Shown piece after piece: positions 44,375 through 57,989 of a stretch of DNA of 64,000 bases. This DNA is from Cryptomeria japonica. Its lineage: Eukaryota; Streptophyta; Pinopsida; Cupressales; Cupressaceae. The stretch is taken from positions 165,369,080 through 165,433,079 of the forward strand of contig NC_081413.1 of the NCBI RefSeq assembly GCF_030272615.1, read 5' to 3'. The notes under the pieces are model-generated. The model did no database searches. It was given only the letters and a program-made list of their open reading frames with translations, and had not been told where the DNA came from. Numbering within the stretch: the first letter of the stretch is position 1; each line of letters starts with the position of its first letter. Made by a program: the position numbers and the translations under genes.

Positions 44375-47300
44375 CTACTCCCAAGTGACTCGTACATGCC
44401 CAATCTTTGTTTCTATGAAACCATAATGAGATTTTACTTTTTCAATTTCCTCAATTGTTTGGACAAAAAAGGATGTGTCATCAGTACTAATAATTTGATT
44501 GATCCTTAGGGACAAATTGTGGTCCACCTCCTTTAACCAAGTCTTCTCTTCCTTTAGCTGGATAGGACCAATGAAACCTCTTGGAAACATTTCAAATTTA
44601 TGATTTGAATATTATTTCCTATAAAGTTGGGCTTTTCTTTTTATACCTGCTCCTTCCACGGAAAGAATATTCATCTCTTTTATAAACTCACATGTGGACC
44701 TTTGATTGTCATTCTCTTCTGCATCTCCATGAGAAGAACACATGAGCTCTAACTCTTTACCTCTAGGCACCCACTTATTCAGGATTGGTTCCAAAGTGGC
44801 TTCTTCTTCTCTCAATTTGATTAAAATCTCAAGAATCCTCTTCATATTTATGTATACATTGGACGTTTTGACTGAGTCAGCAAACTTCAAGATGGTGGCT
44901 TTCACCTTCTCCTCATATTTGTTTGCATACAATGTTTGAGCTTGTTTCAATTTTTCCAACTCATGTTGGACATTTTTAGGTAATTGGGAACTAGAAGGCA
45001 TAGGAGAAGGGGGATATTCAATGATGGGACTAGTAGGAGGGGGTCTTGTTGGAGAGGAGGCTATCATGAGTGTAGAAGAACCACCGGGATGATATTGACC
45101 TGCCAGTTGACTCTGGAGTCTAGCAATTATGTTGTCTCTATTGGCTATTCCTTCTTTAGCATCATTGTAAGCTTTTAAAATAGTCTCCAACTTCAATTGG
45201 AGATTAACCTTTTCTTGTGCCTCTTTATCTGCCACCGTAACACTGAATTTTGCAGTCTCTAGGACTGTGCTTGCAGCTTCCACTACCCCTGTGTCTTGGA
45301 CTCTTTTAATTATCATGCCTCCTAAGGGGCTAGAATCTGATGCATCCTTCCTTCTTTTGTTTTCTTCCTTCTTTAAAGACCACATGACAAGAGCAACATT
45401 ATCTTTGCTGAATGTCACTCCTTCCATAGGCTTTGTTTCTTTCCTCACTGCATCAAGCACTAAGCCATCAGCTATATCCCATTTAGGGAGAATCAACACA
45501 CCAGCCTTTGCTACCATTTCTCTTCCTTTCTCAGGGGTGATTGCTTTGAACTCCTCCATCATTTCATGCTTAACCTCTTCTTCTACCTGAGTTGTATTTT
45601 TAAGAGGTTGTTCACTTTTCCTCTTTTCACATCTAGTCTTGAATTGATCAATATTTTGCTTCCATAGAAACTATATAAAAGCTCTTGATGTGACAAAATT
45701 ACTGTCAGCTAGGAATTCTTCACTAGCTTGCTTAACAGAAGGTCCATTTCTTGGCCCTTTAACTCACCATCAATCAAATCCATTTCAACATTAGGTGGCT
45801 CTTCGGGCATCCCCTCTTGGGTCTCCTCATAGGTATAGGCAATCTCACCGAGACTCCCTAACTACAATAATTGTTCAGCCACATCTTGTTCATCTCCAAT
45901 GTGGATAGGAGACTGAGATGGAGAATATTGAGGCTCATCAGTTTCAATTTCCTTTCCCACTCTCTTCTTCTTAGGGGAATCCTGGATGTCAATGACATCT
46001 TCAATTTTCCTCTTCCCTTTTGAAGTGGAAGGCTCACCTGTCACTGGCATTATCACAATGTACTTTGACCTTTTGTGCATTACATAGTCACCACATGGGA
46101 TATCTCTAGCAAAGGCAGGCTTAGCCAATACCATCTTAGCCTTATCAGGCTCATTTTGTATTATGGCCTCTCTCTTTTCTTTTAAGGTCTGCATGAGATC
46201 TTCAAAATAAAGAATCAGGAATTTTATTTTCTCCTCAAATGGATTGAAGCTAGAAAGGGGGTCATAGCTAGTGTCAAATTGATGGATAAAATCAAGGGCT
46301 TTCTTATATGCCACCCACTTCTCCTTCCTTAGTTCTTGCTCATCTAAGCTGAATTTATTTCTAATCAGATCTTCTAGGAACTGAAATTGATGTGGCCTAC
46401 CTCTGCACATTGCTCTTTTTCTAAACATGCCATTGAAAAAATCCTTGGGGTCTACACATCTTGACACTACAGTAGACAGCCTATATGGCTTAAAGAATTA
46501 TTCAAAAAATCTCCATCCACCCTTAGTGATCACAAAATGGTGAGCCATGGTAATAGTTGGGAAAATAGTCCCTTTACCTCTATTGGTTAGCTCTACTTCT
46601 TGTACTCCCCCAATTTGTCTCAGGACTTTTGCAATCCCTATCTTCAATGGGACCTGATAGGGTAGTAAAAAGGGGGTGCCTCTAAATCCAAACACTCTAA
46701 AAACAGTAGACACAGGGTACAAATATATGTCTCCCCAATTGTGAACAATCTTGATATCCTCTGCAAACTCCTTTGGTCTGAGAAAATCCAAAAGAGCCTT
46801 AGGAATTCTAGGGTTTTCTCTACATAGAAGAATCCTAATTTTAGATGCAAAGCATCTATCAAACTTTAAATAACTTGCATATTCTCTATCTCAAGATAGA
46901 ACAATACTCCACAATTGCACTAGCATCTCCTCTTTATCCTTGACCTTAATTAGGTCCATCTCCATTCCAAAATAATCACCCCCTTTGAACAGAAACATAT
47001 GCATTAACATGGAGTACCATCCAAATGGCCTATCCACCTTACCATTTTTTATTCCTACTAGCCCTTTATGAATTGCATCAACAAGGTATGAGGCATAATC
47101 AAATGTTATTGCTAGGGAGGGGTTTAGAATTTGTGCAATCATTAACATATAATGGGTTGGCATATTCTTTTCAACATCCTCTCCAAAAATCTGGCATAAT
47201 GCCCAATACATACCCTTATCTCTCAAAGTGAATAGGTTGAGAGAGAATGGTTCCATTATGTTGGGGCCTTCAACTGTTAACCCCCCTTTCTTTACAAAGA

Positions 47301-47750
47301 ATTCTTTCAATGGGCCACTTCTAAGATGATCCCTTTGTGTGTTGTAAACCTGGGCTAACGACTCAAAGTCAATAGGTTCTGACAAATTGGAGGACTCACT
47401 GAGTTTAAACACTTTCCTGAATTCATCTTCATTTATCTCAATCAAGACTGATCCCTTTATGTTCCTGATGCATCTTGCCATAGATTCATAATTCTGTGCA
47501 ATCAGGGCTAATAGATCTACATCCATAAAACACATGGGACCACAAGATTTCCTACATCCTGCTCCCATATGCCATTCAAAGGACCTGGGGAATTCCTCTG
47601 CCCAAAACTGACTTTGAAGAGTCCTAAGCCTAACAATCCTATTTCAGGGTCCCTCAACCAATTACCCTTATCATAAATGCCATCTCTAATTTTTAGACGA
47701 GGGTTCTTAGGTACTAACTCTTTGGCCTTAGCCCCAGCATTGGTGGACAT
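44375..47750 (-). pseudogene. Large opposite-strand coding region of unknown family in the CACTA element
   Basis: About 1,080 codons on the minus strand in pieces: 47517-47750, 46891-47568, 46498-46791 (overlapping frame 46644-46862), 45862-46467, 44612-45562 and 44375-44590. It starts MSTNAGAKAKELVPKN at 47750. The N-terminal half looks globular (PRLKIRDGIYDKGNWLRD, FMDVDLLALIAQNYESM, FGWYSMLMHMFLFKGGDYFG). The middle holds a basic nuclear-localisation-like run (GKRKIEDV...PKKKRVGKEIE). The C-terminal half is charged, with a Pro/Ser linker (SSPTRPPPTSPIIEYPPSP) between probable coiled coils. There are few stops for its length, so decay is recent or the frame was kept until lately. No catalytic motif seen. 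I do not recognise the family; it is either captured host sequence or an accessory element protein. Confidence 0.6.
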
Positions 47751-48740
47751 GGTTAATTGCTCTAAAAAATCATCACAGATATTTCAGTCCTGGTAATTCA
47801 CTTTCCCTGTAAATTCTCTTCTGGGTGCCATTCTGGTCAAACAATTATACCACTAGAAGCTAGCACAAACCTCTAATGAAGTTATTCACACAACAGTATT
47901 TGAGAACAAACCAAGAGTTATCAAGAAAAGCACAAGAAACCTGATTATTCGCCTGAAGAAAATCGCTCTGCAACAATTCACTCTACAACAAACTTCAATG
48001 AAACAATACTTAGCAATCAAGTTGATGCGGACTGAAAAGGGCAAGTTGGCATTTAAGTTTTTAGAAATTAACTCTGCATGCTTCGGCTTTCTTTTCAGAA
48101 TTAAATTCGCCAAATCGAATTCAAAACTGGCTCCAACAGGTCATAATTTCTCTAAGTCTTTCCTCTGTTTTGCTCTTTTGCTACTTCGCATAACATAAAA
48201 CCCGTGCTCTTTTCTTTCGCGAAATAACGCTGGCCATTGGATCTCGAGAACTTACATCACCTTTATCTCCGTTTAATCTCTTTTCTTTAGTGTCAGACCC
48301 TACCTCCTTTTTGCCACTTCGCGGAGTTTAACATTCTTACACTTCCTTCATGAGGTCGCGCCAAGCGTTAGATCAAACTCAAATCACCCGACCTTTAACT
48401 CCAACAGGACCGTCAATCCTTTTAACTAACCATGCCTCATCTTGACGGTTCATGGTTTTCACCATTTCGCTAAGGTTAAGCTGTGAGCATCTTCAGGTCT
48501 CGAAACAACGAGAAGTGTTGGATCAATCTTGAGATGAATGCCTTTTAAGTGTGCCCTTTATCCAAGAATTACTTACCCCACTTGTTTTCCAATTAATAAA
48601 TGCCACATGGCAGTCGGCCATTAGCCCTGGAAACTCCTTTTGGTTCCACCCTTAATCTGCCACGTGTTCCATTTTACTATTCCCACATAACTGCTGGTTA
48701 CACCTAGGCGGGCCCTCAACCACTTTTTTAAACCACGTGT
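47751..48740. other. Upstream of the unknown gene; diverged start of the CACTA repeat array
   Basis: No coding signal. From about 48200 the sequence carries the TTTCGC-ACTTCGC motifs and diverged pieces of the ~470-bp repeat. If the unknown gene was expressed, its promoter lies here. Confidence 0.45.
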
Positions 48741-49480
48741 CACGTCACTCCTCCGTGTGATTTCCACATCTCTTTCGCGACTTCATGAAAATTATTCTTC
48801 GTTTGGCTTGCAGCCACAAAACCACGAGAACCGTTAGATCAAAACAAACCTGATCTGCTTTTAACTTCATACCATGCCTGTCCCTTGGGCCCATCGGCCT
48901 TTTCACTACTTCGCAATGACTAACTTGCTAGCATCTTATCTTCGCGAATTCACAAGAGCCGTTAGATCTCAAGAACTTTCTCGTTGTTTACTCTTTTTAT
49001 GACAACCTTGCCTGGACCCACTTCATACTGCCAACTGAGTGCCTTGTCACCACCATGTCATCGCCAACTAGGGTTACCACATTTACTACCACTCTTATCC
49101 GGACCCTCCACCTTTTCGCTATTTCGCTGAAGGTATAGCTCGTGCATCTCCCGACCACAAAACAACAAGAAGCCATTAATCTTTTTCCAAGCTCTACAAA
49201 AAGTGGCTGCTGTTATGCCACATCACTCCTCCGTGTGATTTCCACCTATCTTTCACGACTTTGCGAACATTATTCTTTGTTTGGCTTGCAACCACGAAAC
49301 CACAAGAACCGTTAGATCAAAACAGACCTGATCTGCTTTTAACTTCATGCCATACCTGTCCCTTGGTCCCATTGGCCTTTTCGCTACTTCGCAATGACTA
49401 ACTTGCTAGCATCTTATCTTCACGAATTCATGCAAGCTGTTAGATCTCAAGAACTTGCTCATTGTTTACTCTTTTTATGA

Positions 49481-49485
49481 CAACC
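49481..49485. repeat. Solo LTR target-site duplication (left)
   Basis: CAACC, identical to 51104-51108. Confidence 0.85.
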
Positions 49486-51103
49486 TAATAACTCAATGAT
49501 GAACCACTAGTACCAAACCGGTACTGAGAGGGGGGGTGAATCAGTACAAACACAAATACAATCCAAAACCGATTTGACAGCAAATACTCCAAATGACTGA
49601 TAAACAGGGATGCCGATAAAATAGAGTGCAACCGGTAACATCCAGTATAGCTCAATCAGTCATGAACTGGTCACTCAATAAGCTTTTCTCTTGGCTCAAT
49701 TCCATAGTATCATTATATTCTCATGCATAAACTAGTAAACTTAACCATCAAATCTTCACAACAGTGAGTTCAATATGTTTTATAGACAGGCATAAGACAT
49801 AGAACCTTCATGTGCTTAACAAATAAAACAGAGCATCACAAGACAAAAGCATTACACATGACACACATATTTTTCACGTGGAAACCCAACTAGGAAAAAC
49901 CACGGTGGGATGAATACCCACAAGCTGCTTTTTGAACTCTTTAGAAGTCTACTCTGTTAGGAGCCTTGTCCGGTTAAGGACATTACAATAGGTTCTGGTA
50001 GGAACCGATCCTGTTAAGGATCACCCGATTAAGGGATACCCGGTTAAGGGTTAAACCCAATAGGGTCACCTTGTTAGAGGATTTTAAGAACTCAATAGCT
50101 GAAAGGATCTCCTAAGCTTCTCTAGCTTCTCAAAACTCATTAGCCTCGAGTTACCCGGTTAAGGGATTTGAAACAAGCCGGTTAAGACCACCCGATTTAA
50201 GGGATTTTGAATCAAGCCAGTTAAGGCTACCCTGTTAGGGGATTTTACAACTGTTGAAGTGGTTAGAGATCAACAGGTATTACAATGATCTTTTAACAAC
50301 ACTCGATGCTAATGTAGATCCGTTTAGGCTCCTCTTTTCCTTCTGCACATTCACTTTGCAGGTATCTCTTCTCTCCTTCAGTCTGGCAATTATCACGTAT
50401 CACTTTCCTTGGATACACACTCATAACTTTTGCCAACAACCTCAGACAGAAACCCAACATCGACCTTATAGGAAACATATAGGTCGGTAGCAAAAACCCT
50501 AAACCCTAAACCTGTTAGGTTGAGCAATTCAAACGGTTCGATCCTGACCGTTGAATCATACTACATTAAATGCACCAGTCTTGAATCGATCTCAATACAT
50601 TCTCCATCATCCATTATCCACCGTTTCCATGGCAGTTGATAACCCATCACGCGTTATCACTATTTGACAGACTTCGCACATTCCCAAGGTAGATAGGAAT
50701 AGTCATCTTCATGCAAGATCCTTCACACACACAGAGCTTACGTGGCAACATGTTCTGTCCTCCATCATACTATTAACTCATCACACAAAGATCACCGATT
50801 GAGTCACATAGACTTGAGGTACTCCAACCGGAAACCCCGAAGTGGAAGCTGCCTACCAACCGGTAGTCATACAGTGCTTCCATGTGCCGATTCCCATAAC
50901 TACATGCCGGTTCACCTTGAACAAATATGCCACTTCACTTTGGCATATAAATCGGTTCACACATGTGTCGGTTTCTCTCTCTTCACTTATCACATGTGCC
51001 GATTCACACTATGTCCCATATTGACATCAATGACAACATACAATGTCATTATGTCTTCATGCCAGTTCACATAAGGCTCATGCCGGTTCACATAATGCCA
51101 ACA
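49486..51103 (-). repeat. Solo Copia LTR
   Basis: 1618 bp flanked by the perfect duplication CAACC. The minus strand starts TGTTGGCATT and ends ..TTATTA (expected CA; one transition at 49487). It contains the C-run followed by CTCTCAGTACCGG near its 3' end and the ACGTGGAAACCCA block shared with the Copia LTRs at 13955 and 30190. No internal sequence is present, so it arose by recombination between two LTRs. The flanking array reads through when it is removed (GACAACCTTGC). Confidence 0.85.
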
Positions 51104-51108
51104 CAACC
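51104..51108. repeat. Solo LTR target-site duplication (right)
   Basis: CAACC, identical to 49481-49485. Confidence 0.85.
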
Positions 51109-51770
51109 TTGCGCGGACCCACTTCATACCGCCAACTGAGTGCCTTGTCACCGCCAACTGGGGTTACCCCATTTACTACCACTCTTAGTGGGACCCTCCA
51201 CCTTTTTCGCTATTTTGCTAAAGGTATAGCTCGTGCATCTCCTGGCCACAAAACAACAAGAAGCCATTGATCTTTTTCCAAGCTCTACAAAAAGTGGTAG
51301 CTGTTATGCGACGTCACTCCTCCGTGTGATTTCCACCTGTCTTTCGCGACTTCGCAAACATTACTCTTCGTTTGGCTTGCAGCCACGAAACCACGAGAAC
51401 CGTTAGATCAAAACAAACCTGATCTTCTTTTAACTTCATGCCATGCCTGTCCCTTGGGCCCATCGGCCTTTTCGCTACTTCGCAATGACTAACTTACTAG
51501 CATCTTATCTTCGCGAATTCATGCGAGCCATTAGATCTTAAGAACTTTCTCGTTGTTTACTCTTTTATGAAAACCTTGCCCAGACCCACTGCATACTGCC
51601 AATTGAGTGCCTTGTCACCGCCATGTCATCGCCAACTAGGGTTACCACATTTACTACCACTCTTAGTGGGACCCTCCACCTTTTCGCTATTTCGCTGAAG
51701 GTATATCTCGTGCACCTCCCAACCATGAAACAACGAGAAGCCATTGATCTTTTTCCAACCCGATCATTGT

Positions 51771-52466
51771 TTAACCAAAGAAGACCGCTTATCTCTGGGA
51801 CCCGCCAAACCCTTTCGCCACTTCGCAAAGGTTAAAACACGTTCAGCTTGATCTCACGAAACCATGCTGTCCGTCCGATCAGATGAAACTTGATCGGTGT
51901 TTAGCTTTGGTCCAAACTATATGTCAGGTCCACCTTCGCCTTTCGCTACTTCTTAGAAACTAAGTTTCAAGCACTTTTTGGTCGCAAATCAAGGCAGTTC
52001 GTCAGATCAACAGAAAATCACATGATACTTATAAGGCCCGTCAGACATTAGAAAAGGCAGATTAAAAGCGAACAAGAATAAAATGTTTAAAGGGACCACC
52101 TAGGTAAATGACAAGGGGAGAACACTTTTATGATAAATGGACCCATCGCTTAAGTGAATAGTATAGTAATGCCAAATTAGAAACCAAAAGGGCTTTTCTC
52201 AGGTATTATTTTTTTATATCGATGATAATTATTATTTTTTTTTATAAAAATGATCATCGTCGGAATTACGATGAATACCAAGCTTTCAACCGACGACTTC
52301 CTGGACCGTCGGCAGAGTCCATTGGATTGTCGAATTTTCGACGGGCATGGAATCGTCGACCAATCCGACGTTGAGTTTTTGACGGTGGATTTTGTCGACA
52401 CTCCGACGAAAATTCATTGAAAATCCGACAAACGTCCGTCGAAAATCAGCTCTAAATGTACTAGTG
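51771..52466. repeat. CACTA right subterminal region and terminal inverted repeat
   Basis: A poly-T/A-rich segment at 52205-52250 is followed by about a dozen CGACG/GTCGG-type motifs between 52258 and 52440. The terminal repeat then ends CTAGTG at 52466. The motif TCGGAATTACGA at 52260 mirrors the left-arm motifs. No gene seen. Confidence 0.75.
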
Positions 52467-52469
52467 CAT
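52467..52469. repeat. CACTA target-site duplication (right)
   Basis: CAT, identical to 34520-34522. Confidence 0.85.
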
Positions 52470-54660
52470 GATTCAGAGGATTTTTTCTTTCCCCGAAGCA
52501 ACCTTGCAAGTTACACTTCACAAACCCTGATCGAGTCACAGGAGGACTAGTCACAAATTTCTTACTCATTTTTCTTTGAACACTTGCTGGATTTAAACTT
52601 GATTTGTTAGGTCTCCCCAGAGAGATCGGCTGCATTCCTTGACCACCACTAGGAGAAAGGGACAAAGTGTTTTGTATCCCAGCATCAATTTCCATTTGAG
52701 TCTTAAGACTCTTCGGAGGCCTACCCCTCCTAGGAGAAACCACTAGTGGTGAGAAAAGCAAATTGGTTTGGACAATAGGTAAACTCCTACATGACTTTGG
52801 AGAAGCCAAAATGGTTGGGTTATCGTCAGAACCCCATTCCTTAGAAGCCAAAATCTCAAAAGGATTAACCGATGCCGAGATTGGGAGGGTCGAGTTTATA
52901 CCCCCCAAATCATTCTCAATTGAACAAATAACCCTATCAGTAATACCCTCATCCATCTAAGGCGCATGATTATTAAAAATTTCATTGACTTGATGAACCA
53001 TATTTTCATCTGGCATAATAACCTCAGACATGTCACTAATCCCTAAAGTAGTTTCCTTATCCATATTAACTTCAACCTTATGCGATGAATTATTAGACAC
53101 TAAATTCTTAATTTCTTGAACTAAAGAAGCATCATCAGGAACTCCTATGATGGGTGCCTCTTTGTTAATTTCCATAACCACTGCATTTTTATCTAAAATC
53201 ACAAGTTTAGAAGATTCCAAAACCTCCTTATGAGTATTATTGTCATTAACCTGTATGTGTTGCTTTGACATTTTAGGGCAAGCTACAGTTGGTGTATGAT
53301 CTACCCCCACCTCTGATCCCCCAAAATTTGAAAATGTCATCTGAGAAAACAGATATGAAACAGAACACGTAATGTGATCATTTGGTTACCCAGGACTACA
53401 ACACAGAGGGTTATTTTGGATATTATTTTGGCACGTATCTAACAGTTTGAGTGAAAAAACCTTTTCACATCCAACAACTAAAGGTCCCGCAGACAACATA
53501 TCTTAATTAGAAGGTCTAGGGGCAGAAGCAAGCATCTGCTGGTTTTTCTTAAAATCCATAAGGAAAGGAGCATCCAAAAGTAAAGGAGACTTACGAAGCT
53601 CTGAATCCAGTTTATCAATAGATTGACACCAAATACCATCACGTGATTTGATATTACAAGTACGGGGGCACACATTATTAGGGTTAATTAAAACAAAAAA
53701 ATTTACCAGAACCTCCCCATCCACAAAGTCCATTTTAGATGTCAAAAAAGTCCCAAATGTATTCCCAATTTGCTCGAGGACATCCGGATCCATAAAATCA
53801 AAGGGAATTTTAGGTCAACCAAACCAACCAGGTGTAAGTTTCAAACCAGATGAAGCGGGAACAAAAAAAGGTTTCCAAGCCAAAATAGAAATTAAGTGCT
53901 TTCCAAACCAGTGATGTGAAGATCTCAATACTTCATCTCTAACAGAGGGAGATTCAAAGACAATAATAAAATCATTTGCAGACAATAATTGAAAATAATG
54001 CATATCTGCCCATCGTTTTTGCAATTTATTGTAAAGTTTTAGCAAGCTTATCTGATCACCCCAAATTTCCCCAGAAATAGCATTAGTGTGTAAGCAATAC
54101 GCTTTCTTGTCCACATAAGAACCCAAAAGATCAATGCAAGGAATCGGAGCCCAAACCTATGATGATGAAACCCCTAGCTGAATAGAATCAGAAGGAATCA
54201 TACTTACCTTTTCCTTCTCCAGACTAGCTTCCTTATGGTTTAAAATTACCTTCCTCCCCACCTACTTTGAAGAAACAGTAGCCCTATCTGCATTCTCCAC
54301 ATTCGTCGAACCAACCATCTGAGCAAATGTTCACTTCTCACCCAGATCTTTAGCCCATTTCCCCTTAAAAAATTTCTCAAAATTTCCTTGCCTCACCCCA
54401 TTATTGAAACATCCCCGAGTAATTCTCCTCCCATTATTATTTTATCGCCACTGAAAGTTGTGTCTGTTTCGAAAGAAACCCTGAAAATACCTTGAGACCA
54501 GCCGAAACACATTATTATTCCCATTCCTTTGTACCTGCATCGCCTTGTCCTCCCATCTCCATTGGTATACACCCATTGCAGAACATGTGGCGGATCTTCC
54601 CAAGCCACATCTTCCCATGAGCCCACTTGCTTTCTGTCACCCATCGCATGCGAAAATTCG
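52470..54660 (-). pseudogene. L1-type LINE ORF1 (DUF4283) and 5' end
   Basis: First piece of the LINE. The ATG is at 54644 (MGDRKQVGSWEDVAWEDPP). After one frameshift the frame from about 54390 to 52470 is the same throughout (open parts 53815-54126, 53503-53793, 52957-53340, 52414-52956), broken by several stops. A DUF4283 RNA-binding domain is visible (FIIVFESPSVRDEVL, HHWFGKHLISILAWKPFFVP, TPGWFG), then a region with CPRTCNIKSRDGIWC, and a Ser/Pro/Lys-rich C-terminus (SPRRGRPPKSLKTQ). Across the CACTA site the frame continues to GQ-stop at 34485, where the stop TGA overlaps the ATG of ORF2 (ATGA). The total LINE in the window, insertions removed, is about 5.7 kb. Confidence 0.82.
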
Positions 54661-56330
<1,670 letters not shown>

Positions 56331-57166
56331 CATTTCTAAATATACCAAAGTTTTCCTTAATTGACTCTCCACACCTCTTCGGTGTACCCATTGCACACCA
56401 AGGTGCGATTGCTAGTTAATAGCATTGAGATGTTTATTTTGATTAATACTTAAAAAATTAGAGTTTGCTTTTTTTTTACTAAAAGAGGGGTAAAAATTTA
56501 TTCAATCACAAAAGAGATACAAATAGAGAGACGAGAAGAATTATCATAGGGCATTCTTAGTGAGAACGTCTAGAATTTTCTATTTTGGAGAATGAATACT
56601 ATAGAAACATTTACATTAGATCATATTATCCTAATACCACTACATGAATTTTTGTTATCCTTGTTCCCTTACTCATAGCCATATAGTTGCTTAGTTAGGG
56701 GTCTCATCAAAGAGAACATGACCCTCACAATATGATAGAATATACAAATGTGTTTATAAACATTGTTTGTCCTTCTAATAAATAGATATAAAAAAATAAG
56801 GCAATCGAATTGTGCTAGTCTACCTCTTGTCATTTAATTCCACATGCAATATTTTAGGTCTTTGTCAAAGATCAAGTCCATGCACGTGAAGATAAGATCC
56901 TCTTGTGAAGCTAAAGAAGAGCAAAGAAATGATTAGTTTGTAAAATAAAAAAGCTTTATTTGAGTCAATTCTAAAAATCTAGAGCATTAGTAAATGAATC
57001 CCTAAAATGTGACATGTTACCTTTCTATTCTCGATTATTAAGCTAAGTAACACATTTAATTTAAAATTCATTTTAGGATCAATCATAGTTCCTTACCTTA
57101 AGGTAGATATATTCATCAGTACGATTTAGTTAATTATCCTAAGAGAATTGGCCAATTAACTTGTCC
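56331..57166. other. No gene seen
   Basis: AT-rich, no family recognised on either strand. Confidence 0.5.
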
Positions 57167-57727
57167 TCTCCTATAAGATTTCAAGCCCAAGATTTCATAG
57201 ATATCAAGCCAGTAAACTTGTCCTCTACTAGGGGAAAGGACCCAATAGTTGTGCACCCTAACTTTGGGCTTCTCAAAATCCTACTTGGAAATTTCAAATC
57301 ACTCCGATTTTTTTACAACTTACTTGGCAAGTCCCCTGCTTATAACTAAGGTTTCAAGGCCACATCATCAAATATGATGCCACATTAGCATGCTTTTTGC
57401 CAAGGTGTCCAAAACAGCCCCCCAAAAAAGTGAGACCAATAGGCACGCAAAAGAGACCCCAATAGTTGTGCAGCTGATATGGCATCACCTGATTGGTTAC
57501 TTTTTACAATATTAGTACATTTCTTAACAACTATTGATACATTTCCTAACAACTGTTGGTACATTTCCTAACAAAAGTTGATTTTATTTTGTTTCAAACA
57601 ATAGGTTTTATTTGTTCAATTTTTGGAACAAAAGATATCAACAACCCTCACAACAATTGGTACATGCTCAACCACTGGATCCTTTCCCCTATAAGATTTC
57701 AAACCTAAGATTTCATAGATATCAAGA
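57167..57727. repeat. Segment flanked by a ~40-bp direct repeat
   Basis: CCTATAAGATTTCAA-CC-AAGATTTCATAGATATCAAG occurs at about 57171-57210 and 57689-57727 with a few differences. Between them lies about 480 bp, including three copies of a ~22-bp unit (ACATTTCCTAACAACTGTTG) at 57519-57580 and two AATAGTTGTGCA blocks. It could be a small inserted element or a local duplication. Confidence 0.5.
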
Positions 57728-57989
57728 ATTTATTTGACTTGACAAGCTGAAAATATTTGTCACAATATGAAATTGTTCTATTTGTATCAAAGTTGAACTA
57801 TGTAATTTTGAATCAAACCCATTAACCCATATTTCCAATGTTTTTAATCTATTTTTAAAATACTTTCCTAAAAAAATAAAATTGAAATTTAGATTGATAT
57901 GCTAAATAGCAGGCTTTCTGTAATGCTTATTTAATGTAGCTTGTCTGGGAGTTACCCCTGCTTGTTCGTTATTGTTGTACCCTTTGTAT
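57728..57989. other. No gene seen
   Basis: AT-rich, nothing recognised. Confidence 0.4.

Larger units (their letters stand above)
48741..51770. repeat. ~470-bp tandem array in the right arm of the CACTA element
   Basis: The landmark CACTCCTCCGTGTGATTTCC occurs near 48746, 49223 and 51314. The spacings are 477 bp and, after removing the solo LTR and its duplication (1623 bp), about 468 bp. Each unit repeats the same order of blocks (CTTCGTTTGGCTTGCA, GAACCGTTAGATCAAAAC, TTTCGCTACTTCGCAATGAC, CCAACTGAGTGCCTTGTCAC). More diverged flanking copies are visible at 48290-48740 and 51771-52000. TTCGC and TTCGCGAA motifs are unusually frequent. Confidence 0.85.
34523..52466 (+). mobile_element. CACTA (En/Spm-type) DNA transposon, 17.9 kb
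   Basis: The ends are inverted: the left starts CACTAATACATTTGGA and the right, reversed, starts CACTAGTACATTTAGA. About 30 bp of imperfect inverted repeat is visible, flanked by a 3-bp duplication CAT. Subterminal regions on both sides carry repeated CCGAC/GTCGG motifs, including TCGTAATTCCGAT at 34621 and TCATAATTCCGAC at 34713, and its inverse at 52259. Contents: PPR fragment (34983-35722), TNP2-type transposase gene (37237-43121), opposite-strand unknown coding region (44375-47750), ~470-bp tandem array with a solo LTR. Confidence 0.9.

Noticed and set aside
47998-48198. Plus-strand gene beside the unknown coding region
   Set aside because: 66 codons, no family, start of the repeat-rich CACTA arm; no support beyond being open.
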